From contig NZ_CP089595.1 in assembly GCF_021249405.1 (NCBI RefSeq), forward strand, positions 1-64,000: a stretch of 64,000 nt of DNA, read 5' to 3'. This DNA comes from Halobacterium zhouii (GTDB taxonomy: Archaea; Halobacteriota; Halobacteria; Halobacteriales; Halobacteriaceae). Shown here piece after piece: positions 36,481-44,409 of this stretch. The position numbers were made by a program, and so were the translations under genes. The notes below the pieces were generated by a model. That model worked only from the letters and a program-made list of their open reading frames with translations. It was not told where the DNA came from and did no database searches. The first letter of the stretch is position 1. The number at the start of each line of letters is the position of its first letter.

Positions 36481-36568
36481 TTTCGCCACTATATTTCCCG
36501 ATACAACTCGCGTTCTCGGCGATGATTCCCCCAATTTCATATACGTAGTCAGAGAATTCCGCGATGGA

Positions 36569-36736
36569 ATGTCTGACCTAATCGTCAAAGCAGCCGTGAA
36601 GGACGCACTTTCGGACCACAACGTCTCGGCAGATTTCTACGACGCCCTCAACGAAGAGGTCGCCGAACTGCTCGACGACGCCGCAGAGCGTGCCGAGGCC
36701 AACGACCGGAAGACGGTCCAACCCCGCGACCTCTAA
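36569..36736 (+). CDS. Histone-fold DUF1931 small protein
   Basis: This 55-residue protein (MSDLIVKAAVKDAL start, NDRKTVQPRDL end) matches the DUF1931 group, whose members adopt a histone-like helix-turn-helix fold. Haloarchaeal copies are short single units that may bind DNA. It lies directly upstream of tbp on the same strand and downstream of a structured intergenic region. Confidence 0.85.
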   Translation: MSDLIVKAAVKDALSDHNVSADFYDALNEEVAELLDDAAERAEANDRKTVQPRDL

Positions 36737-36807
36737 TTCGGAAGGTACCACAACGACGCTCGAAGTCACTCCCCGTTTTAAGGGGGTTGTGACTGGAAGG
36801 TACTCCT

Positions 36808-37368
36808 ATGAGTGTCACAGCCGAATCAATTCAAGTCGAGAATGTGGTCGCGTCGTCCGATATCGGTCAAGAAATCGATCTGGAAACGCTTTCTGAGGAT
36901 TTAGGAGCCACCGACTACGATCCCGATAACTTCCCTGGACTCGTGTATCGGATGCATGATCCCAAAGCAGCAGCGCTCATTTTCCGCTCGGGGAAAGTCG
37001 TCTGTACGGGTGCAAAAAGCGTCGACGATGTGATGACTGCGTTGGAATACGTCTTCTACGAGCTCCGTGAATTGGGTGTCGATGTCGCTACCTCCCCAGA
37101 AATCGAAATCCAGAATATTGTCTCAAGTGGGGACCTCGACCACACACTCAATTTGAATGCGATTGCGATCGGCCTAGGTCTCGAACACATCGAATACGAA
37201 CCAGAGCAGTTCCCGGGACTCGTCTACCGGCTTGACGACCCGAACGTCGTCGCACTCCTCTTCGGGAGTGGCAAGCTCGTCATCACGGGCGGAGAACAGC
37301 TTGACGATGCTGAACAAGCGCTTACAGTGATCGAAAATCGGCTCACTGATCTCGGGTTACTGGAGTAA
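36808..37368 (+). CDS. tbp: TATA-box binding protein
   Basis: This 186-residue TBP has two direct repeats of about 90 residues with FPGLVYRMHDPKAAALIFRSGKVVCTGAK and its counterpart in the second half, the saddle that binds TATA DNA. A TATA-like gttttaag at 36775-36782 lies about 26-33 bases before the ATG, so the mRNA is probably leaderless. Haloarchaea often have several TBPs; an extra TFB is encoded at 58385. Confidence 0.96.
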   Translation: MSVTAESIQVENVVASSDIGQEIDLETLSEDLGATDYDPDNFPGLVYRMHDPKAAALIFRSGKVVCTGAKSVDDVMTALEYVFYELRELGVDVATSPEIEIQNIVSSGDLDHTLNLNAIAIGLGLEHIEYEPEQFPGLVYRLDDPNVVALLFGSGKLVITGGEQLDDAEQALTVIENRLTDLGLLE

Positions 37369-37453
37369 TTCAAGGATACCGAACAGTTGGCAGGGTACAC
37401 TGGCACTGAGAGGTACATTTTTGAATCTGCTCTCCCCGTCTTAAGTTAGTGCG

Positions 37454-38497
37454 ATGGCTGATGCCGAACGGGAGGTAGATGATGCCCCGTCCGGGAATGT
37501 TCTTTCAGTCCAAGAGCTGAACGACCGAATTGCATCGGTCGTCCAGGACACGCCTGCCCTCAACGGCGTCCGCTGTATTGGCGAGGTCACGGATCTCCAC
37601 CAGAACAGTACCGCCCTCTATTTCACCCTGACCGACGGCGACGCCGAGCTTCCCTGTATGCTCTGGGCGAACCGCTATCAGAAGATGGACGCTGACCTCG
37701 AGGACGGGACGGAGGTCATCCTCGAAGGCGATATCGACTACTGGACAGAGGGCGGGAAAATCGACCTCAAACCGTGGGAGGTGATCGTCGTCGGCGACGG
37801 CGACCAGGCAGCTGCCGTCGAGCGACTGCGAAGCGAACTCGAAGAGCGTGGCTGGTTCGACGACGAGCAGAAACAGCGCCCGCCGGCGTTTCCAGAACGG
37901 GTTGGTGTCGTGACCTCGCTCCGGGGCGACGCCCGGTACGACATCCAGAACGCGATCCACGAGCAGGACCCCACCGTCGACATCCTGGTGAAGGACGCCA
38001 CCGTCCAGGGGTCGGAGGCGCCCACGTCCATCGCGAACGGCATCCACCACCTCGACCGCTCCGAGAATGTCGACGCGATTATCGTCGGCCGTGGCGGGGG
38101 AAGTGATTCGAACCTCCAGGCGTTCAACACCGAGCGAGTCGCGGAGGCGATCTTCACCGCGAACACGTCCATTGTCACCGCGATCGGGCATACTGACGAC
38201 CGGCTAATCGCGGATCAGGTGGCGGACGTCGCGACGATCACGCCGACGGCCGCTGGCGAGTATATCGTGAATTCCCGCGAGGAGTTCTTCGCGGGCGAGG
38301 TCAAACCGCTGGCACAGCAACTCGACGCCGCGTACGAAACCTTCCAGCAAGAGCACGAACATGAACGGGAGCTTGCCGAAGCAGTCGACGAGGCGGCCGC
38401 ACCCGAGGGTCTCCCGCCGGTCTACTACAAGGCCGCAATCGCTGTGCTGCTGTTGCTGTTGTTGGCCATTACTGGGCTTTGGTTGGGGGTGATCTAA
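37454..38497 (+). CDS. xseA: Exodeoxyribonuclease VII large subunit
   Basis: This 347-residue protein has an N-terminal OB fold (about 15-110) and the XseA catalytic region with GRGGGSDSNLQAFN, TAIGHTDDRLIADQVADVAT and TPTAA. It would degrade single-stranded DNA with XseB. It is shorter than bacterial XseA and ends in a strongly hydrophobic stretch of about 22 residues (AAIAVLLLLLLAITGLWLGVI), a probable membrane anchor. The small subunit follows after two bases. Confidence 0.93.
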   Translation: MADAEREVDDAPSGNVLSVQELNDRIASVVQDTPALNGVRCIGEVTDLHQNSTALYFTLTDGDAELPCMLWANRYQKMDADLEDGTEVILEGDIDYWTEGGKIDLKPWEVIVVGDGDQAAAVERLRSELEERGWFDDEQKQRPPAFPERVGVVTSLRGDARYDIQNAIHEQDPTVDILVKDATVQGSEAPTSIANGIHHLDRSENVDAIIVGRGGGSDSNLQAFNTERVAEAIFTANTSIVTAIGHTDDRLIADQVADVATITPTAAGEYIVNSREEFFAGEVKPLAQQLDAAYETFQQEHEHERELAEAVDEAAAPEGLPPVYYKAAIAVLLLLLLAITGLWLGVI

Positions 38498-38499
38498 GC

Positions 38500-38682
38500 G
38501 TGGCAAACGACCAAGAGATCCACGACCGGCTGACCCGTGTCGAAGAAATCATTGAGCAGCTCGATGCGGACGAGTGTGACCTCGATAAGGGTACAAGGCT
38601 CCACGAGGAAGGTCAGGAACTCTTGGCCGAGGTGCGAGAAATCCTCGACAACGGGCGTGGAGAGGTCGTGGAACTCGAGTAG
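38500..38682 (+). CDS. xseB: Exodeoxyribonuclease VII small subunit
   Basis: This 60-residue helical protein starts with GTG at 38500, two bases after xseA. The pattern IHDRLTRVEEIIEQLDADECDLDKGTRLHEEGQELL is the XseB coiled-coil signature with its conserved LDKG..L.E.G. It binds XseA to form exonuclease VII. The extra codons upstream overlap xseA and are unlikely to be used. Confidence 0.9.
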   Translation: MANDQEIHDRLTRVEEIIEQLDADECDLDKGTRLHEEGQELLAEVREILDNGRGEVVELE

Positions 38683-38697
38683 AGTGCCATACCAATC

Positions 38698-38738
38698 TTA
38701 ACCAACAGTCAACGGCATCTAACCCCATTGTTGGTTAA
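38698..38738. promoter_or_regulatory. Inverted-repeat operator, copy 1
   Basis: TTAACCAAC (38698-38706) and GTTGGTTAA (38730-38738) form perfect inverted arms 23 bases apart, 32 bases between equivalent positions, about three helical turns. It lies between xseB and the first gene of the transfer operon. The same arms recur at 52616-52656 and 60317-60356. Confidence 0.65.
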
Positions 38739-38885
38739 CGGAACCTTTGCAAGGTGAACGGACTATCTGATTATAATTTACTTTAGAATTTTGCGCCAGT
38801 TGGTGGCCAGAAAGCATATACCGATCTTCTAGCTATCGCACCACCATGGACCGGGGCTCAACCGGTGCATACCCACCCCGCACAT

Positions 38886-39134
38886 ATGATCACACGGGCA
38901 GTCACCATCGAAGACATCGATGATCTGTATCTGACGTGGAACAGCCATATCAACGGTTCCGCCCTCTATCGCCGCGCCCTCCGAGACGAGATGGAGCTTC
39001 GCGACGTCGACCCTGACGAGCTTCGAGATCTCTTCGAACGGGCCCGCGAACAGGGCTACACGAAAGAAGAAATCGTCGAGGAGACCAATCGCTACGCCGA
39101 TCTCAAAGCACTCGTCGACGACGCAGAGGAGTAA
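38886..39134 (+). CDS. Hypothetical protein at head of transfer operon
   Basis: This 82-residue charged helical protein (MITRAVTIEDIDDL start) has no recognised domain. An upstream in-frame Met at 38865 is less likely. It begins a co-directional operon of conjugation-type genes, six bases ahead of the small membrane protein gene, downstream of the shared inverted-repeat operator. A role in control or assembly of the transfer machine is only inferred from position. Confidence 0.65.
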   Translation: MITRAVTIEDIDDLYLTWNSHINGSALYRRALRDEMELRDVDPDELRDLFERAREQGYTKEEIVEETNRYADLKALVDDAEE

Positions 39135-39140
39135 CCCGCT

Positions 39141-39563
39141 ATGTCACAGGACAATACGCCCTCCGAGACGGTCCCGAATCGCGCCGAAAGTCAGCCGACG
39201 GCATCGAGTAGGCTTCCCAGGCAAGCTGTGTTCATCGTCGTCGTCCTGAGTCTGTTCGCTGTGGAACCCGCCGCCGCACAGACGAACGCCGTCTGTAGCG
39301 CAGACAACCTCCCCAGCATGATCGAGGGCTTCTTCCAGCTTACCACGGCGCTGGGTATTGTCGGCCTCGCAGTCGTGTGGCAGGCCGACTCCCTCATCGA
39401 GATGTTCACGATCACGCCCGAGCAGAAGAAGGGTCTCAAGCGTCACAAGCGATCGGCGATGAAGTCTACGGTCGTTCTCGTCGCCCTTGGACCACTCTAC
39501 ACCGTTGCCGGATCGATGATGAACCTCCCGCTGGCGCAGTGCGTAGATCTCGCCCCCTGGTAG
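39141..39563 (+). CDS. Small membrane protein, VirB2/pilin-like
   Basis: This 140-residue protein has a signal-like first hydrophobic segment (about 29-47, ending AAAQ), then two membrane helices (about 66-82 and 110-126) joined by a basic loop (KKGLKRHKRS). Cleaved signal, two helices and a positive cytoplasmic loop are the features of VirB2/TrbC pilins and of archaeal conjugation-like pilins. Sequence identity to those families was not established. It precedes the surface protein and VirB6-like genes in the operon. Confidence 0.6.
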   Translation: MSQDNTPSETVPNRAESQPTASSRLPRQAVFIVVVLSLFAVEPAAAQTNAVCSADNLPSMIEGFFQLTTALGIVGLAVVWQADSLIEMFTITPEQKKGLKRHKRSAMKSTVVLVALGPLYTVAGSMMNLPLAQCVDLAPW

Positions 39564-39591
39564 GCGACTACCGCCCCCGTCGCGAGCCCCT

Positions 39592-41328
39592 ATGAAACAA
39601 CGAGAGCTCTCCGTGCTTATGGCCGCCCTGTTCGTGACGAGCCTAGTCACGGGTCTCGCTACTGCAAGCCCGCCACGGCCAGGCACGGAGGGGAATGGAC
39701 TCACTGCGAATGAATCAGCGACGCTGTGGTCTCGCGACGCGGACAACTACATCAGCCAGGAGGAGTACCAGCAGCGATACGGCGAGGACCGTTCCGCTGT
39801 CCATCAAGTAGCAAACGGGACGGATATCACGTTCAAACAGCCGCCGGCGACTGCGGCAACGTGGACGCGGAACGACTTCGAGGACCTCGACGCTGGCGGA
39901 GCAGATACTTCCATGCATCCGCAGCACGCGGACCTTGAGGACGGTGTCTTCATCGAGGATGCCCACGCCACCATCTTCGCGGTCCAACCCTCTACCCGGG
40001 GACACCTGGAGTCCGGAGAGACACCGTTGTACATCGCGCCGAATGGGACGATGCGCGGATTCGTTGATTACCGGGTTCGCGTGCCCAACGGGAGTTCCTC
40101 CGGCAACACGACTATCTCGTGGTCGCTCACCGAGCACGAGATCGACGAGGTCCGATTGAAGAAGAACGGCGAGACCATCGCCGAGCGTGACGGGTCCCAT
40201 ACGCCTGCCCTCGACTACCAGATCGAGGACGACTGGAGCGCGAATCTCACGCTAGAAGCAGAGATCAGCGTTCGTCTGAAGAAGACCGTCAGGACCGACC
40301 TGGGTGACCAGACGGACGTCGACATCACCTACCGGACGGAATCACGCAACGTCTCTGATTCGATCGCCGTCGAGATTTACGATCTCTCGGCGTACCCCTA
40401 CTACGCCGAGTACCCGAACGGCGACGCCGGCGTGGCCATCTTCCAGTCGCGGCCGTGGCAGGGATATACGCTCACGGAAGACGGTGAGGCACGGGTCCGT
40501 GGCGTCTGGCGGTTCTATACCGCTCGGAACACCAACTGGGATACACTCGTCAGGTCGAACCGGACCGACAGCGCCACCGTCGAGTCTGACGCGATTCCGG
40601 TCTATGTTCACGCGTACCCGTCGCGAATCGGCCCGCGTGCTGAACCAGTTCGCGATGGCCCAGAGATCATCGACATCTGGGGCACTGACCGACCGTCTCC
40701 GGTCGGCACGCTCGGCGAGGACATCAACATCGACATCGTCAACCAGTCGTACACGACGACGTACGGTGTTGCGGTTCGCGCGGAGAACGTCGACCGTGAC
40801 GCGCTCCAGGTAGCGGGGATCGTACGGGGCGTGAACGCCTCGATTGTGGCACCTGACGCTGGCTCTGAGCGGCAGCTCCGGCGCAGTAATTTGACTGTTG
40901 AGGTGCTCCAGCAGAACGAAAGTCAGGCCACACTCCGCATCGAACTCCGGGACAACGAGACCGGCGCACCAATCGTGCTCAGCGATCCCGACCGACGATA
41001 TCCAATCGGTGGGGCCACTCGCAACGGGTACATCACCGTCGCGGAGCAACGCGTCGAGACCAACGCCTCCGGGGTGGCGATCGTGACGATCGACGAGCCG
41101 GGTATCTACACGGCACGGTACCATCCGGGTTCGTGGCTCGGGCACGACCCCGCGTATGTGAGTGCGACGGCAACAGCTCGGTGGCATCCGCTCGGCACCA
41201 TCGACGGTTGGTTCGCGTTCATTTTCGAGGTTGGCTGGCAGCTCATCCCGTTCATTGTGATGTTCTACGCTGGCAAGCGGCTCCTTCGAATGCTCGGTCC
41301 AGAAGACATCTTCCAACGGAACCCATAG
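39592..41328 (+). CDS. Secreted, C-terminally anchored surface protein of transfer operon
   Basis: This 578-residue protein has an N-terminal signal peptide (LMAALFVTSLVTGLATA), a long beta-rich extracellular region with many N-glycosylation sequons (NGT, NVS, NRT), and one membrane helix near the C-terminus (FAFIFEVGWQLIPFIVMFY). It would face outside the cell and could act as adhesin or mating-channel component. It lies 28 bases after the pilin-like gene. No family is recognised. Confidence 0.65.
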   Translation: MKQRELSVLMAALFVTSLVTGLATASPPRPGTEGNGLTANESATLWSRDADNYISQEEYQQRYGEDRSAVHQVANGTDITFKQPPATAATWTRNDFEDLDAGGADTSMHPQHADLEDGVFIEDAHATIFAVQPSTRGHLESGETPLYIAPNGTMRGFVDYRVRVPNGSSSGNTTISWSLTEHEIDEVRLKKNGETIAERDGSHTPALDYQIEDDWSANLTLEAEISVRLKKTVRTDLGDQTDVDITYRTESRNVSDSIAVEIYDLSAYPYYAEYPNGDAGVAIFQSRPWQGYTLTEDGEARVRGVWRFYTARNTNWDTLVRSNRTDSATVESDAIPVYVHAYPSRIGPRAEPVRDGPEIIDIWGTDRPSPVGTLGEDINIDIVNQSYTTTYGVAVRAENVDRDALQVAGIVRGVNASIVAPDAGSERQLRRSNLTVEVLQQNESQATLRIELRDNETGAPIVLSDPDRRYPIGGATRNGYITVAEQRVETNASGVAIVTIDEPGIYTARYHPGSWLGHDPAYVSATATARWHPLGTIDGWFAFIFEVGWQLIPFIVMFYAGKRLLRMLGPEDIFQRNP

Positions 41329-41330
41329 TC

Positions 41331-42167
41331 ATGACTAGAAACCACCCACACATCAGTCGGCGAACCGCCCTCCGAACAGTCGCAGGTGCCTCCCTCGTGA
41401 GCGTCGCTGGCTGTCTGAACGACAATGGCGGTTCTGGGACGCCTGGTGACGGAACGACCTCTCCAGATGGCAACGGCCCACTCACGCGTATCGCTGTCGA
41501 GGGGACAACACTCGTCGTCGAACTCTCCGGAGAGGCCGACATTGACCAGGTCAATCTCATCCAACCGAACGACGAGCTATTCGGGAAGCGTGACGTAGCT
41601 GCGGGTGCTCAACAGGTCTCGTTTGAGATCGGCACCGCATATGCGCCCGGTGAATATCGCGTACTCGCGTTGAAAGGGGAGGAGACAGTAGTTGAGACAA
41701 CGACTGAACTCCGTCCAGAGATGCAGATACAGGATGTCGGACTCTATCGGAATAACCCAGATAAGTCGTGGGACGAAGTCTATGGTGAGAGCGAGACAGA
41801 CCGGATCAAGAATGGCGAGGCATTCGTCACGGTAGAGAACACAGGAAGTGGTCCGGAAGCGATAACTGAACTAATCTTCTCTGGGGACGTTCCCAATCCA
41901 ATTGAGAACCCCAGAGGTAGTGGAATGCACGAAACCGACCGGGTAGTGGTCTCCCCTGGCGAGACGGCCGACCTGTTCAGTAATTCGTTCCCGTTCGGTT
42001 CAGAGAGTGAGGACGGAATGGGGTGTTCCCCAGATGGTAACAGCGGGCAGTTCACGGTTATCGTCGAGACTCGAGTCGGTGGAAATCGGGTCACGAGTAC
42101 CTACAATGTCCAGTATTCCGGGTCTGACGAGATGACAGACTGTGAGGTCACGATCACAGAGGCCTGA
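41331..42167 (+). CDS. Tat-exported lipoprotein of transfer operon
   Basis: This 278-residue protein starts at ATG 41331, two bases after the previous gene. The signal has twin arginines (SRRTALRTV) and a lipobox (SVAGC), typical of haloarchaeal Tat lipoproteins. The mature part is beta-rich with a Gly/Thr/Asp linker and a C-terminal paired-Cys segment. It could be the outer-face component of the transfer channel; this is inferred from the operon. Confidence 0.7.
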   Translation: MTRNHPHISRRTALRTVAGASLVSVAGCLNDNGGSGTPGDGTTSPDGNGPLTRIAVEGTTLVVELSGEADIDQVNLIQPNDELFGKRDVAAGAQQVSFEIGTAYAPGEYRVLALKGEETVVETTTELRPEMQIQDVGLYRNNPDKSWDEVYGESETDRIKNGEAFVTVENTGSGPEAITELIFSGDVPNPIENPRGSGMHETDRVVVSPGETADLFSNSFPFGSESEDGMGCSPDGNSGQFTVIVETRVGGNRVTSTYNVQYSGSDEMTDCEVTITEA

Positions 42168-42169
42168 CG

Positions 42170-43285
42170 ATGGTTGATCTCATTGACGTCGTTCTTGAGG
42201 GTATCAAAGGCGTCGTTGATTGGTTCATCGGGCTCTTCATGGACGGTCTCAGGTCGGGGTATGAGACTCTGACTGAGGGAATGTTCGGAACCCCGACCCC
42301 AGAGACGAACGGAGCATTTGTCTTCGGTGAACCAACCAACGCACCCTGGCCAGCGATTCACGATGCTCTCATCGGCGGCGAAATCATGCTGGTTGCCCTT
42401 TTGCTCCTTGTGATGAGTGTTCAGGGCCGTCACACGGTTCGGATCTTCAATATTGGAAGTACCTACGAAGCCCGAAAAACGAAGAAGACGGCCTGGGTCG
42501 GTGCTTTTCTAATCATTACGTGGTATTGGGTTGGAACTCTCGCACTCTACCTCGTCGACGGGTTCACCATTGCACTAATGCCGGAGCTTTCCTCCGTAGC
42601 CTCTGCAATGCTTCAGTTCTTGGGCGCAGCCATCACAAACCCAGGGCTGGGGCTATTGTTCGCCGTGATTGGTGGAATCTCGATGTGGGCGCTGGAGGCG
42701 CTGTTCTACATCCGGATGATTCTGCTCTATGTCTACCTGTACGGAATGCCGGTTGCATTTGCACTGGCCTACGGAAATATTCCGGTCGTATCCGATATCG
42801 CGATGGGGTTCTGCAAACGGTTTGTCCCGTTGGCTGTCCTCCCGCTCCCAGCAGCGATGGTCCTCAAGGGATACGATTTGATCTACGGCGGTGGAACGCT
42901 CACACCAGGAACAGCGTTCCTCAAATATCTCGTCGCGGCGTCCCTCCCGCTGGTCGCCCTCTACATCACGTGGAAGACGTTCAAATACGCGACCCCGTTG
43001 ACGGCCAAAGTCGTCGGCGGTGCGACGAAAGGCGCAGCACTCGTTGGCGGTGTCGCCGCTGGAGCCTACGTCGGTGGCGCCGGCGTCGCGACGACCGCCG
43101 CTCGGTGGGGGCCGAAAGCCGCCGCTGGCCACGCCGTCGCACAAAAGGCAGCTGCCCGCGGTGGGCATGGAGGAGACGATAGCGGGACGCCATCGTACCG
43201 TCGAACAGAGAATGACCCTGGTGGAGCGACAGCGGAATCGGCGAGTGACGACCGTGGGATGGAGTTTGATCGAGGAATCCATTAA
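42170..43285 (+). CDS. VirB6/TrbL-like polytopic membrane protein
   Basis: This 371-residue protein has about six or seven membrane helices between residues 70 and 315, ending in a glycine/alanine-rich segment and a charged cytosolic tail. Multi-span topology, position before VirB3/VirB4-like genes and size match VirB6/TrbL channel proteins and the CedA-type archaeal counterpart. It starts two bases after the lipoprotein gene. Assignment rests on topology and context more than on motifs. Confidence 0.7.
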   Translation: MVDLIDVVLEGIKGVVDWFIGLFMDGLRSGYETLTEGMFGTPTPETNGAFVFGEPTNAPWPAIHDALIGGEIMLVALLLLVMSVQGRHTVRIFNIGSTYEARKTKKTAWVGAFLIITWYWVGTLALYLVDGFTIALMPELSSVASAMLQFLGAAITNPGLGLLFAVIGGISMWALEALFYIRMILLYVYLYGMPVAFALAYGNIPVVSDIAMGFCKRFVPLAVLPLPAAMVLKGYDLIYGGGTLTPGTAFLKYLVAASLPLVALYITWKTFKYATPLTAKVVGGATKGAALVGGVAAGAYVGGAGVATTAARWGPKAAAGHAVAQKAAARGGHGGDDSGTPSYRRTENDPGGATAESASDDRGMEFDRGIH

Positions 43286-43287
43286 CA

Positions 43288-44409
43288 ATGTCAGCAGATC
43301 AAGACGCGGCCGCACGGCGCATCATGGATCAGTTCGGCGAGGAGAGTCGCATCCCGTATCTCAATATCGAGGAAGGAGACGTCGGTATGCTCATCGCCTT
43401 CCCCATTATTGGGCTGTTTATCGCGGGCCTCACCGGGATCGAATCACTGGCCCTCCCGTTCGTTGCTGGCGGGCTTGGCTTTGGCGTCGCCGTCATCTAC
43501 GTCTCGCCAACCCACCTGAACGCCTGGACGTGGACCAAAGACGTCTATCGGTACCTCAAGCGACCTCAGATCACGTTCAGTGCGCCCGCCGACGCCGACA
43601 CGAGTACCAACGAGTCAGAGCGGAATGAAGGTGGACTCGCGAACTACACGCCGTTCAAGCCGGACGAGCGAACGCAGGACCTCACGAACATCAAGCGGGC
43701 GTGGCCGGGCGCTGGTGCCATCCAGCGTGAAGACGGCGCGATGGAGGCGTTCATCGAGATCGATCCGGCCAACATGGACTTCGCGATGTCCGACGACTGG
43801 GCGCAGCTCCAGGACGCTGGCGAAGAGTTCGCCAACAAAGAGCTGGACTCGAAGCTCAAACTCCACGCCACAACCCGTTCATTTCCGGTGGAGCAGATTA
43901 CTGAGACCATCGAGGATCGACTCACTGATGAAGACGTCACGGAAAACCCGATTTTCCGGGAACTCCTCGAAGAGTACCGGGAAACACGGCCGAAGGAGAT
44001 GCGTGACCGGGGTATTCAGCAGGTCCGGTACTACATCGGCGTTGAAGTTAGCCCGATAGAAGTGTACGACCGCTTCCGCGACGAGGGCACCCCCGCCGAG
44101 AAGCTGACCCAGTTCCCCGTCATCGGATTCCTGTTCAACCCGTTCGTCACCCGCCGCGAGGACCTCACTGACGTCGAACGTCGTGCGCAGATGTTCGAGA
44201 AGCTCGACAGTCGCGTGAACGACATTCGCTCCGAGTTCATCCAGCAGGCGTCGGGGTGGTCCGCACGTCGACTCAGCACGGTCGAGCTGTTCGTTCTGAA
44301 TATGGACTTTTGGAACGGCCGCGAACACGACTACGACGAGGCAGAACGTGTCGTTCGCGACCAATCGATCATCGGCCACTCGCGCCGGGAGGACCCACAC
44401 GATGCGTAA
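43288..44409 (+). CDS. VirB3-like membrane segment with VirB4 N-terminal-like domain
   Basis: This 373-residue protein has two membrane helices at about residues 33-75, as in VirB3/TcpE/PrgI proteins, followed by a soluble alpha/beta region (MEAFIEIDPANMDF, IGVEVSPIEVYDRF) like the N-terminal domain of VirB4. It overlaps the VirB4 ATPase gene by eight bases, so the two are translationally coupled and probably form one complex. The domain call is inference from layout. Confidence 0.65.
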   Translation: MSADQDAAARRIMDQFGEESRIPYLNIEEGDVGMLIAFPIIGLFIAGLTGIESLALPFVAGGLGFGVAVIYVSPTHLNAWTWTKDVYRYLKRPQITFSAPADADTSTNESERNEGGLANYTPFKPDERTQDLTNIKRAWPGAGAIQREDGAMEAFIEIDPANMDFAMSDDWAQLQDAGEEFANKELDSKLKLHATTRSFPVEQITETIEDRLTDEDVTENPIFRELLEEYRETRPKEMRDRGIQQVRYYIGVEVSPIEVYDRFRDEGTPAEKLTQFPVIGFLFNPFVTRREDLTDVERRAQMFEKLDSRVNDIRSEFIQQASGWSARRLSTVELFVLNMDFWNGREHDYDEAERVVRDQSIIGHSRREDPHDA

